DNA from: Pseudopyrenochaeta lycopersici
Taxonomy: Eukaryota > Ascomycota > Dothideomycetes > Pleosporales > Pseudopyrenochaetaceae
NCBI GenBank assembly: GCA_003313425.1
Contig: NHZP01000014.1
Coordinates: 744,001-808,000, forward strand
Direction of reading: 5' to 3'
Length of the DNA: 64,000 bases
The position numbers were made by a program, and so were the translations under genes. The notes under the pieces were generated by a model. The model did not search any database, was not told the DNA's origin, and worked only from the letters and a program-made list of their open reading frames with translations. This document shows positions 47,201 to 57,457 of this stretch, piece by piece (the first letter of the stretch is position 1; each line of letters begins with the position of its first letter).

Positions 47201-47849
47201 TGTTTCCGTCTTCTAACCTAAGTCTAGTTAACGCGCGCTCTCCGTTCTAGGTTTTCTAAGCCTAGGGTCAGTTTTCTAGTTACCAGCGCCAGTCGCACCT
47301 TAGTACTGTGTTCTGTGTCTAGTTACAAACCAGGCTAAGCTATCACATCCGTTCGTTAGCTTTGCCGCCGGGTTAGCTAATAACGTTACTCTATTCCAAG
47401 CTTAATTAATAGCGCACATTAAATTTACCCTAAACCACGTAACTTAATAGCCGCTCCTTTATCGCTCCTGTGTAAATATAGAAACGCTATCCTATCTCTC
47501 TTTTATTACACCAGCATTAGACCTTTTCTTCCTCTTTTAATTAGCGGAGCTAATGCCTAGTACAGTTCGTAGTCGTAGTTTAACAATTGCTGCCCGCTCG
47601 AAGTTGATTACCATAACTTAACTAGTCGCCTCGTTGTATAGTATGTTGCGAGGCATAAGGTCTTTACGCAAGACCCCTAGATTGTAGAGTGCTTAAGTTG
47701 AACAATCGACCTGCTAAGAAACGTACAGCCTATTCTCACTTATAAAGTGCTAGGAGATACGTTCGCCTCTAAAACTGAGGAGCATTATATACACGAGCTC
47801 CGCAATGCCCTCGTAGAAATAGGGTACTTTTAAGTCTATGTTACCTAAA
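44257..47849. other. AT-rich RIP-decayed block, part 3
   Basis: No supported gene and no open frame of 60 codons or more. Near 46669-46860 a plus-strand frame keeps a heptad-like coiled-coil stretch (EIERLSAQVNTLRCEI, then RITALELENSNIRGV) before stops appear, perhaps the tail of a transposase or gag protein. The rest is TA-rich decayed repeat. Confidence 0.6.
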
Positions 47850-48625
47850 TAAACCGGCATATAGGTGCTCTGGATTGGACGAAGGTGTTCGTAGACGGTA
47901 GCCTCCTATCTGAGGCGGTGAATGAAGTTGATAGGTGTCGATTTGGCAGCTACGGTATATTTATGCGATTTTAGCCTGACCCGGAACATGATACCGCGCT
48001 CCAGGAACACCTACAGGTTTGCAGTTCGTATCTAGGTCCCCTGAGAGCTGTTGGCGGATGAGAATAATGAAGGTAGGTAAGTCAATCCTATGACACGCTC
48101 TCCCGTGATTTCGCACATTTGGACGACATGTCGAGTGGACCTTCCTTGACAAGACCGAGCAGGCATTTTTGGGTGCAGTACTGTTCGTTTTGTGCTCCTC
48201 GGCGGGTGTTACGGCTAGACGACGGGCTGCTAGCGGTGGTTTGGGTACGAGATATTGTTGGGGTGAGGGCGGCTGTCGGCTCGGCGTGTCTGGATCACGC
48301 TCCTCGTCACTTGACCTTTGCCGATCCTGTGGTTGCCAGCAACTAGGAGAGACGTCCTCCGTCGGAGTAGGACGGGAGACATACGAAGGAATACATTATG
48401 CCGAGGCGGTCGATACTCCGGTGATCGTTCGTCTTCTTGAGCAATGGTGTCCAGCAGGTCCTCGTACACAACCTCCCAACTGTTCAGCTGAGCGGTGGCA
48501 TCAGCGCGCCACTGCTGACCCCGAGGCGGCGTTGAAGACGCCTGAAGAGTGAAAGCCAGGTTAGGATATAAAGGTGTGGGAGTTCGATTTTTTGATGTAA
48601 AATTAAGTGGCCCGCTCGCTTGCAT
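47850..48625 (-). pseudogene. Truncated fungal protein-kinase-like gene
   Basis: Minus-strand pieces in order but in different frames. Near 48600-48300: NSWEVVYEDLLDTIAQEDER and SPEYRPPRHN. Near 48190-48120: EQYCTQKCLLGLVKEGPLDM. Near 48110-47990: IDLPTFIILIRQQLSGDLDT and NCKPVGVPGAR. Near 47990-47890: MFRVRLKSHKYTVAAKSTPI then NFIHRLR. This order resembles a repeated family of fungal proteins with an N-terminal Cys motif and an atypical protein-kinase fold (VAAKxTP as the kinase Lys strand). Frame changes, internal stops and loss of the C-terminal lobe into the RIP block mark it as dead. Confidence 0.5.
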
Positions 48626-48646
48626 GGCCCGCTGAGCAGGTTATCC
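48606..48646. repeat. Orphan terminus resembling the local pogo-element ends
   Basis: The sequence ending GCTGAGCAGGTTA has two GGCCCGCT-type repeats, resembling the right terminus at 58272-58314 (ggacggctcgcttg, ggacggttcgcttg, tggaacacgtta). No partner end was found in the RIP block to the left. Confidence 0.3.
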
Positions 48647-49114
48647 CTGCAGGACCAGCAAGGGGGTACTACTGAAGCGCAACGAGCGCAAATATCTAGA
48701 AAATTTGCTTGATCTATAGTCTTTACATGTCTATCTACAGCTTGACAAATTTTGAACGAGATGCAGGTACCACAGGCCGATTAGATCGGATCTCTAATGG
48801 CGCGTAAGACTTGGATTTCTCGCCTGCGTCCAGTGCGTTCAGCGAGTGAAATACGAAATCTTTACAGCCGCATTTCGCTGCCCTTTCTGATCTCTAGTCG
48901 CCTAGACTCTTGAGTAACCGCCCGAGCCTATCTTGTGAAGTAATGTATCTCCCAGCTTTCAAGATATCCTCGAGACGCATGGGATAATGCCCCGAATCGC
49001 TATTGGTTTGAGCCTGTCCCGGGTGGGGGAGGTAGCCATCACATTTTCGGAACTTCGGCTTGGAGGCCTTATTGAGACTGAAGTGTCGCGCAAGCCAGAG
49101 GTTTAGAATGTACC
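48647..49114. other. Spacer, nothing recognised
   Basis: About 470 bp between two kinase-like remnants; no feature supported. Confidence 0.4.
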
Positions 49115-50277
49115 CTATGAAAGTGACTTGATAAATGGATGTTGCAGAGCCTCTTCAGCCGTCGGACGCTTCGCAGCATCAACAACCAGAAGATATTCGA
49201 GAAAATCTATACATTCGTATGAACACACATCTCGGGAAAGCCGTTCCAACTCTTCTCGCAACGAACCCAAGCCTATATAGGGCTTGCACTGCCCTGTCTC
49301 TGGGTCCTCGTAGTTCGACTCCGCGAGATCATGTGCGAGTTCGAATTCGTCCTTGTATTTGGATCATCAGGTACTTCCAAGGGCCCGATGAGCCTAAGTA
49401 TTTTGGCTAAGCACCAGGCTGTTTTATGCTGTTCGATGATCTTGTCCCTAGGACCGAACAACGTACGAGACATTAGCCAGTGAACCAACTAATTCATTAA
49501 TCAACCTGGCAATAATAAGAGCTGAGGGAAGGTTTACGCACGCTCACTCCTAGAGACCAGATATCTGAAGAGTGCCATACTCCAAGGCCTTTCCACACCT
49601 CCGGAGCGCGTGTCTCATCGGTCTGTGCGTTAGGATTGTCCCTCGCCACGCCCTCGTGGAATGCTTGATAACTCAGTAAGAGTATCGTGCACAACGTTGA
49701 AGATTAGAGGCTCACCGTTATCTAGATTACTAAGCTTGACAGTAGGCGATACCTGATTGAAGTTCGACAGAAGTATGTTATTCGGGTTTACGTCTGGGCT
49801 GATTAGAACTAGAACGTTAAGAGCGGTGGTCAAATTTATACCCGTGTGTACAGCATGGAGCCTTTGGAAGACAGCCAAAGCCTTAAGAATAGACTTTGCT
49901 ACAGTCTGGGGTAGTTTCGGATTGGCTAGCTCGCTATGCGGTCGGCATTGCCACAGATCCGCATCCATCCACTCTAAAACTATTTTCTTAGGTTCATTTC
50001 CATCCCCTTCTATAACGTCTTGTAATTGTCGAATATAAGGACAAGCCTGTATTTTTGGTAGTTGCTGGGTTCTTAACTCCCGTTCTCGTAGTATATTTTT
50101 GATGACGACACTTGTACTCGTGAGCACAACATCACTTGCGGCGGGTTTGACATAACCTACGGAGTGTACCAGACATTAGAGAACGGGAGATATAATTGGT
50201 CTGCAGAGGGCAGAATCCTTGCTTTAAAAACTGATGGTTCTTTTATAACCTCGAGGAGTTCATAAGTGGCCTTGCGA
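49115..50277 (-). pseudogene. Protein-kinase-like gene, probably frameshifted
   Basis: Kinase-fold protein of a fungal accessory family. From 5' to 3' on the minus strand: RKATYELLEVIKEPSVFKAR (near 50270-50215, glycine-loop region), then YVKPAASDVVLTSTSVVIK, the hinge IVLEWMDADLW, and HTDVNPNNILL (HxD...N catalytic loop). Then VKLSNLDN in place of the DFG segment, APEVWKGLGVWHSSDIWSLGV, LVHWLMSRTLFGPRDKI, and a C-terminal ECIDFLEYLLVVDAAKRPTA stretch ending at the stop at 49115. Introns at 49794-49841, 49664-49715 and 49489-49541 restore frame exactly. One base is missing near 49360, where PDD should run into YKDEFELAHDLAES. The junction near 50160-50210 is unresolved. Either a recent pseudogene or one sequencing error in an intact gene. 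Confidence 0.65.
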
Positions 50278-50795
50278 CCTACCAACACGTGACTTATACG
50301 GTGCGCCATTCGCGCGGAAGAAATAAAATGAGAAAGCTCCTATATGTGTATGGGGGGAGGATGGCGGTTCTCGTTCAACCAGGCGGAAGACGGTAGGCAG
50401 AGAGCCGACGCTAAGGCTCTGGTTGAAGCCATGTTGGGATCCGTGCATGTCGCTAATGGCGGCGCTTACCAGGCGCAGCGCTGTGTGATGCCAGGTAAGA
50501 TCAAGGCACGGCCTTATGCTTAACGGTTGGTGAGAGAACAAAGAAATAATTACAGGGACACCGCTAAGGTCTAGCCGTCCTTCCTATTATAGTTCTTTGC
50601 CCGGCCTAGGCGCATACAGGCATACCTACCGCCCCTGATTAGAAGCTATCTCTAAACTTACCTTTGTCTTATTTTCTTGTTCATCGCCTGAGTAAATATG
50701 CAGCTTATCATCCAACTCGAAACGTATAAGATGCTGGCCCTTACTTTGAATTATAATTTCGTTCCTGCCGTCTCGACGCTGTTTTCAAAATCGTC
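50278..50795. other. Spacer
   Basis: No gene recognised. It includes the upstream region of the kinase-like gene (minus) and of the small gene starting at 50796 (plus). Confidence 0.4.
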
Positions 50796-51333
50796 ATGGC
50801 TGCTAATTTTCGCCAGTTTATCCACCAGGGCAGAACCGTTGTTGTTAATGTTGCAGAGCAAGTGGTTACAGGCACAGGGACTGCCTTCCGGCGTCTAGTT
50901 GCCGCCCTGGATCAGGACATAATTCAACAGACACTTCAACGGACAGAAAATGCAATTAGGACCCCCGACATTGTGCCGAGTGACAGGGCAGCGAGACTTT
51001 CCAAAGTGGTTCTCACGTAATGGCATTCTTCTATGGAACCATTTATGTCTCAGCACCACTAACAGGCTCATGCCCTAGCTCCATGAATCATACAGCGAAG
51101 CGGACCCGACCGAGCATGCAACTGGCTCGCTACTTGATGAAGAGGGTAATGAGATAGGAAAGCCACACGTTGCGACGGCCCTAAGTCAACAACAGCCAGC
51201 AAGAATGCATCCGAGCCCTGCCAATCAAACTCCTGTCCAGCAAGCTGCTGCAACAACTACGCTAGAATGGATATGGGACGATAAATATAGAAAATATCGG
51301 TACTGGGACGGCAGTACATGGGTTTGGCAGTAA
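50796..51333 (+). CDS. Small protein of unknown function with Trp/Tyr-rich C-terminus, splicing uncertain
   Basis: The first frame starts MAANFRQFIHQGRTVVVNVA at 50796 and runs to 51020. A second frame opens after an acceptor-like CACTAAC...CCCTAG (51078) and reads LHESYSEADPTEHATGS, a Gln/Pro/Ala-rich linker, then EWIWDDKYRKYRYWDGSTWV and a stop at 51333. The composition and aromatic ending suggest one protein of about 150-160 aa with one intron. The best donor (GTAATG at 51017) is out of phase with this acceptor; GTGGTT at 51000-51010 or GTGCCG near 50974 would be in phase. The gene is therefore probable but its structure unsolved. No family or function recognised. Confidence 0.5.
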
Positions 51334-51500
51334 AGCATGGTGGGCGGCTACTGAGGGGTCTGCACAAGGTCTGCATTGATGAACAAAAAGCGAATCGAAA
51401 CTAGTGTAACCCTTACTGAAGGTTCATCTGCGGAGAGGCATGGAAAATTAATGACGAGTATGAGAGGCGCGGCATCCATTCTCGATGCAATCCTGTGCTA
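51334..51500. other. Short spacer
   Basis: Nothing recognised. Confidence 0.3.
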
Positions 51501-51746
51501 TTAGCAACGCTGTCCTGAACCTTGTCTGTGTATGCTCGCCAGCGTGTCCGTGTGCTCCTTGCTCAACACCTTCTCCTTTAATGCCAGCGTCTCTCGATGC
51601 ATTTTCTCTGCCTCTGCGTACTTCCCCTGGTTGCTCAGTGCCTGTGCGAGGCCGTTCATGCTTATCAACGTGTCCGGGTGCTTCATACCGCAACATGGTC
51701 TGATTGAGTAGATGCAAGGAACTGTTCGGGAGCATTTTACAGACAC
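51501..51746 (-). pseudogene. TPR fragment of an NLR-type protein
   Basis: The minus strand reads HPDTLISMNGLAQALSNQGK, YAEAEKMHRETLALKEKVLS and EHTDTLASI. These are one and a half tetratricopeptide repeats of the kinesin-light-chain type found at the C-terminus of fungal NB-ARC/NACHT-TPR (NOD-like) proteins. No NB-ARC domain is adjacent, and the preceding repeat (LRYEAPGHVDKHER) is in another frame. A remnant of a larger gene. Confidence 0.6.
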
Positions 51747-52319
51747 AGACTATCCAACGTCACAGGTAGAAGAGTGCTTTCTGCATAGCATGCACACGGC
51801 TTCGGTAGCTGTTCTATGGAGATACATCGTGGAATTTGGAAGGCAGATAGAACGCTTGGGCTTTGATGAGTAGTTGGCGTGAGGCATGCTCACTGCGCTA
51901 TGGTTAAATAGACCTTTGTAAGATCGACATTGCAGTAATGGTAGAATCGAAGCCCAGCTGTTTCTGGTTCATCCAGAGGAACCCAAGCACTACAGATACA
52001 AACTGCAGTCCATCTTCATTGATCTCGAATTGCGTTGAGGCGATACGCCCGATTCGGTCGAATTCCCACCAACTGCATAAGAGATCTACTGGGAGTGAAG
52101 CCGAGGATGAAGTGGCAGTGGTCTTGAGCAGCGAGCATCTCCCTCGCATATCGGCCTAGGTCTAACGATGCTTTATCGGTAGACGGGTTGCTCTTGAGCT
52201 CTCTACGCACAAATATCTGCAACCAATGGTGGAAAGTGGAGGAACTGCACTGAGTTGCTGTCTAGCTGAGAAGGGCCTATAGATAATTGACCTGTAACGT
52301 AATAATCTGGACGGCTCAG
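51747..52319. other. Spacer, possibly decayed 3' part of the peptide transporter
   Basis: Minus-strand frames here continue in the direction of the PTR2-like remnant but show no recognisable motif. Confidence 0.35.
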
Positions 52320-52914
52320 TGAATACCGTTACAGATATATTGCAAGGTAAGCTGGTAGTCCTGCGGCGACTTGTTCCCACATTTTGAGCGTTTTGAACCG
52401 AGGCATCGTTTCAGTGTGTTGATCAGCGATGAAAGGTATGGCGATGGTACGAAACCCTCCAACCCCTAGGCTAATCAAGATCAAGAGCAAGTCCAGGAAG
52501 GCCCATCCCTTCTCCAGGCTGCACAGCCAAGGCATTATAGGATAACGCCGATTACAAGGGTTACGGATCGACCGAGACGGCTATCCGCTACGACGGCGAA
52601 GATGATTGGCGTAGTATAGTAAAGACGTAGAAGGCGCAGTATATCCATGTTGCCATTGCTTGGCCGAGGCTGAGGGCTCCAGGCGTCTGTCGACTATCGC
52701 AATGTCGTGTATATTCCATGTCATTCTCAGTGCGAGGAATAGTCAGCCAGAATTTTTCTGGCGTGAACTCGATACGGGTCTGGGCAGACGTGACGTACGC
52801 CATGGCGTGGTCAGTCCCCCAAACCCTGCGCTCTCCCCAAATCCGATGGCTGCCACAACCCACAATCGCCACGGCATATTGTCCCTCACGCGCCGCAAGA
52901 TGCACGACCGGCAC
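52320..52914 (-). pseudogene. Decayed PTR2/POT peptide transporter
   Basis: The minus strand keeps pieces of the N-terminal half of fungal PTR2-type di/tripeptide transporters in order: TPGALSLGQAMAT (52710-52670), IFAVVADSRLGRSVTLVIGV (52600-52540), then LISLGVGGFRTIAIPFIADQ followed by HTETMPRF (52470-52390). The last corresponds to the GxGGxK...ADQ signature of the family. Frame changes and an in-frame stop separate the pieces, and the C-terminal half is not recognisable. It ends 90 bp from the Fot1-like element. Confidence 0.5.
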
Positions 52915-53003
52915 TCAAGGGTTTCTAATGCAGAACCGTCAGCTTAATCTAGTGTGGGGGTGTAGAACATGCATCGTGTCGCAAGGACTGGCTGCCTGGA
53001 GTA

Positions 53004-54747
53004 ACGTGTTCCACCACTCAGTGGGCAAAACCAGTCAGTGGGCAACCCCACCAAAATTGACGCACCTTTTTGCTTAATTGTTCAACAGCAGCATAGTAAA
53101 TAATAGATAAAATTAATGAATAAGCTAGTCTAGCTACCTCTACACTAAGTTCGAGTATGTCCTTGGATATGACAGTTGCTGCACGTTGGTGGTGCGCGCT
53201 GGCGCACTCGCTCAGGCTGAGCTTGACTACCCTCATTGACTACCCTACCAGCCTCTGCAGCAAGCAGCTGGCCCTGATCAACCTGCAGAGCTCCTCCACG
53301 GGCTATATATTGCCTGCGCTGCTGTTTTTTACGTTGTTTACGCTGAGCAGCTCTGAGACTGACGATGCAGGAGGTCTTGAACTAGCTGAGCCTGTTTCTC
53401 AAGCTGAGATATCGTGCGCGGCGTCTCAGCTGTCCACTCAGCTGCTGCTACCTCTGTTGTCGCTGGTGGAGACGGCGTACGGACAACTGTGAGCGACGAG
53501 AGGACGCGCTCAGGACAAGCTGGGACAAGACCTGTTGCTCGAAAGCCTGCCTTAATGTTCTTCTCTGTAAATACCTTGCGTCTGACTGTATAGTAGATAG
53601 AGAGGAAGTCTAGCTTATCAACATGAAATATACCCTTACGCGCAAGCTCGTCTATCTCCTTGCCGTACACACGCTTAAGAGGAGAGTAGCAGCCAACATC
53701 AAGAGGCTGCAGGAGATGCGAGGTATGAAGAGGCATGCAGAGGCTAATAATCTTATTCTCCTTACAGTACTGGTCGAACTCAGGTGTTGCGTGGCTGCTG
53801 TGCCCATCTAGTATAAGCAGGCGATAGGCTCCTTGAGCGCAGCAGGCCGTGTGACTATTAAAGTGCTTCAGCCAGTCAAGGCCTAGCTTATCTGTTGTCC
53901 AGCCATTGTCGCTAACTGCGAGTACTGAGCCTGCTGAGCCTGCAGGTAGCCTGTTGTACCAGGCAGCTTGGTGCATCTTAGCATGTAAGATAATGAACGG
54001 AGGCAGCACTCGGCCTGTCGCGCTGATAGACTCAATTGCCGTGACCCAGTTGCGGTTGCCTGGCTGAACCATGACTGCTCGTCCTATAGTGTCTGAGCTA
54101 GTGACAACCTTTGACGTTGCTGCGACGCCCATCATAAACCCAGTCTCATCAAAGTTGTAGAAGTCTGCGTCTACTACGCCGTACGCATAGCACGTCTCTT
54201 GTACAAGCTTAAACCACGCACTAATAGAAGCTGGGTCCTCGCTTAGAGCGCGCTACGAGTGGAGCTTTCTATTCCATCTTGTACAGAGTTCTGGCTCGCG
54301 ATTGATAAAGCGCGACATCCAGTTCTTGCCAACAGGCTGAGGAGGAGGATCGTCACCTCGCGCAGCTAGCAGTACATCTGCTATCCGCTGTACAGCGATA
54401 ATTTGAGGTGGAAAGCCTCGTTGGGCGAGTCTAGTATCCACTGAATAAGGGACTGCTCTTCAGTAGGGTCTAGCTTGCGCTTCTGGCGGTTGCGCACGGC
54501 TTGAGGTAGGGTGCCTTTGAGGCGACGTTCAAGTGTCGAACGAGGGACTGCATACAGCGCAGCTGCATGAGAAACTTTAGAAATTTGATTTTTTCGAATC
54601 GCTGCTATAGCTAGCTCTACCCTGCCTTCTTTTTGAGCCATTTGGAGTTACTGTGTTGATGCTATTACTGTTTGAACGTGGTGGTACAGGTTGATTTTGG
54701 TGGGGTTGCCCACTGACTGGTTTTGCCCACTGAGTGGTGGAACACGT
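53004..54747 (-). mobile_element. pogo/Fot1-type DNA transposon with perfect 54-bp TIRs
   Basis: 1744 bp between TA duplications at 53002-53003 and 54748-54749. The terminal inverted repeats 53004-53057 and 54694-54747 are identical over 54 bp, beginning ACGTGTTCCACCACTCAGTG; each carries two copies of CAGTGGGCAA about 18 bp apart. The element holds a broken transposase on the minus strand. The TIR identity indicates recent movement although the internal gene is dead, so it would need transposase in trans. Confidence 0.9.
53338..54641 (-). pseudogene. Transposase of the Fot1-like element, one stop and one frameshift
   Basis: DDE transposase with N-terminal helix-turn-helix DNA binding (psq/CENP-B type: AAALYAVPRSTLERRLKGTL). 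Then WILDS / QRGFPPQIIAVQ with a frame change near 54420, then GKNWMSRFINREPELC. A TAG stop at 54253-54255 falls where the family usually reads QRAL (likely CAG to TAG). The catalytic core is otherwise complete: FYNFDETGFMMG (first D), LLILDGHSSH (second D) and SHLLQPLDVGCYSPLKR (third D), with 35 residues between the second and third. The C-terminus ends in a Gln-rich coiled region. One point mutation and one indel separate it from an open frame. Confidence 0.85.
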
Positions 54748-54850
54748 TAAAGTTGAGTTGGGTTGCAATTGCTTATGTCAGCAATAGTAGGCCAATTGAG
54801 TTGACATTGAAACAACATATTGAATCAACCGTTGCCAAGAGGTTGATTGA

Positions 54851-56375
54851 TTAGCAAGCCTGGTGTTTCTGCTCCGCGCTTTGTCTGTTTTTTGATGCCA
54901 GCTCAACTAGGTCTAACAGCTGTACCTCATCATCATCGGTGTGCTGCACGTTGGAAGTTTTCGAAATATTGGGGTCATGGGCAGCCCCAGCGTTTGTGTT
55001 CTGTTGCTTGTTCAGCCCACTGCCCAGCGTGCTTCCACCTCTTCCACTGTTGTTGGTGTGATCGGGGTGGTTCGCATAGTATGGCTGACTTCTGTCCGTG
55101 GTCATGCCAAGAAGCTTAGGGAACATGCGGTTGAGGATGACACGAAGGGCGGGCATGCAAGCGCATACAATGCCTACTCCAATCTCGATAAGTGACCAGG
55201 TGATGACGTCGGCTTGATTCCAGGTCGGATTCGACGAGGCGGCAAAGGTTACCAGAGACTGTAGACGGACAGCTGATATTACTGTAACACTGGAACGTGA
55301 TCAGAAAATTTTGCGGAATGCCTTCTAGCTGCAATACGTACAAAGTACCAACGAAGAACATCAGGGCTACACTGATCTTTTTCCGCAACGACAACTGTAA
55401 GTGAAAAACTTCATATAGTGGGATGGCTAGCATCCAAACATCCAGCACAACGCTGATTACGGCATTACTCCAGTTCAGGGCGTTGATGTTCATGCATTTT
55501 CCATGGATAGCTGGGTTCTTGTCCCAGGATGTCCAATAGAAGCTGATAGGTTGACATTGGAAGATGCCAGTAATGACGAAAGCTGCGCCATAGAGCAAAT
55601 TGAATGCGATGGTAGCCTTGAGAAGCCGTTTGGTCAGTGGTCTAGGAAATATCCTCAACAGAAAAAGGAGTATGCTAAGTTTCAGGAGTGCAATCTGGAG
55701 AAAGTAGAGGACTCCAAGCACGTATAACCAGCGGACAAATTTGGTGATGTGATCAAAAGGCACAGTCCAAACGTCGCTGCCAGCGCCGTACGGGATTGCG
55801 TATTTGTCGATGATGACCATCGACGGTACGCTGACACATAGTAAAAGAAGAATGGCCCAATCGTCCCAACCCAGATCCGTAGCTGATAACATTACCTTGT
55901 ATAAGATTCGTACGAAGACAATAAAGGGGCAAAGAACCGAGAAAACTAGGCTGCAAGCACGAGTCGTGTTTCCTTTGTACCGCATAGGAACATTGCAGAT
56001 TGGTTGGGTAGCATTCTTCGCGGCTAGGTGCGAACTGATCAGCCAATATTCCGAATAATAATAACGACCTGCCACTCACTCAAGCTTTCCCTAACAGTGC
56101 AAGATTGCCGTACGCAGCGTTCGATGCTCCCTTGTAGCTCAACATTGGTGCATATGCACTTCTGGTCCGAAAGTTCGCAGGGCGAATCTTGTATTGAGGT
56201 GAGAAGGCACGATAGCTGTCAAATCCAGTTAATCTATGAGATCGGCTTGGGATTTCCAACGAGATCGTACCGCGCATTTGGGAAAGGTTTCAGTAGGCGG
56301 TGACAATTCAGGATCTTGGGCGAGTCCAAACGAAATTGATATTATGAATGGGACTAGCAATTGTAGAGATCTCAT
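54851..56375 (-). CDS. CFEM-domain Pth11-like receptor, four exons
   Basis: Fungal-specific seven-helix receptor of the Pth11 type; relatives sense surface or host cues. Exons (minus) 56271-56375, 56080-56215, 55342-56023 and 54851-55289; introns of 55, 56 and 52 nt; all phases agree, 453 aa. The signal peptide MRSLQLLVPFIISISFGLA is followed by a CFEM domain with all eight cysteines (34, 38, 48, 55, 57, 69, 74, 90), spread over exons 1-3. Seven hydrophobic segments follow (for example FSVLCPFIVFVRIL, WDDWAILLLLCVS, WLYVLGVLYFLQIALL, NAVISVVLDVWMLAIPL, WSLIEIGVGIVCACM). The cytoplasmic tail of about 110 residues is polar and ends SAEQKHQAC. The coding end lies 104 bp from the Fot1-like element. 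Starting at 56075, as one exon suggests, would lose the CFEM domain. Confidence 0.88.
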
Positions 56376-57457
56376 CGTTCCTGATAATGATACACAATAT
56401 CTTCAAGCTCCCTGATAGTCTGGAGCGTAGAGCAGTTATGAAAAGAGTATTTCCAAGGACAAATGTCCCATTAAGCCGAGCTAAGTACTTAAATCTTTGC
56501 GTGGGACAGTCGAAGGGGTGTGCGGAGACTCCGCCCAGGACTGACTCAGGGTAGCTCAGACATGCCAGGGACACGTTCGTATATGAGGTCCATTGTACTG
56601 TTACACGAAGCCAGTAATTGCGGGTGTTAAGCCATCAGGATGGCGTATGGGACTCGGACGTGTGCACAAGTGGGGCCAAAACGGCATTTTGAGCATCGTC
56701 ATTCGGGGATCCTGAAACCAGACTGCAGGGCTGATCACGGGCGCATGTATCGTATGCCAAACAAGGTTCATGGCCTGGCAAATTCTACCAATAGTGGCGA
56801 TGAAGCCTAAACAAGAAGGGGAAGGGATGGATGTACTAAGACCCTCCGCATATATACGGAGCTGTCCCGCATCAACGCCGAACGCTGATCGGATCGCGAT
56901 CACATATCAACCGGGGTACAACTGCGTCTTAGCACGCCCGCGCTAAAAGTGAATAACAGTTCGCAACATTTGTGTCATGCATGTATACATGGAGTTACAA
57001 TAGCACATCCCATGTCCGGGAAGCTGGGTGGAGGTGTGGTAGGATCAGGGGGGATCGGCTGCGTGCGGGGTACCGGTAATGGAGGTAGGCGAGATGTAAC
57101 CGAGCGCGCGTGCAAACAATGGTAATTATGCTTTTGGTGGAGGAGAGTCAGAAGGTGGCAGAGGGGTGCTTTTATGTTTGAAAAATCTGAGAGAACAGCA
57201 GCTACGACAATGTGCTCGGTTCATCCACATCTGTCCATTCTAGCAGGCGGAGCTGGAATCGACACAGAAGCGCGCCAGCGTCTCAAACACGAGCGCAATT
57301 CTCGGGATAGGACAATCTATGTTAAGATATAAGCTGGCAGGCTCCTGCGAGGATACAAGAACTTTTAACGCACCTGCCGCCGACTAAAGTGAAGTGGCTA
57401 CGCAACGCTCTGAGCAAGCCGTCGTATTGCACGGTGAGCAGAACATATTCTTGAATA
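56376..57457. other. Upstream region of the receptor gene, no other gene supported
   Basis: 1.1 kb with normal composition. A 100-codon minus-strand frame (56601-56903) has no recognisable family. The receptor promoter should lie in 56376-56600. Confidence 0.4.
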
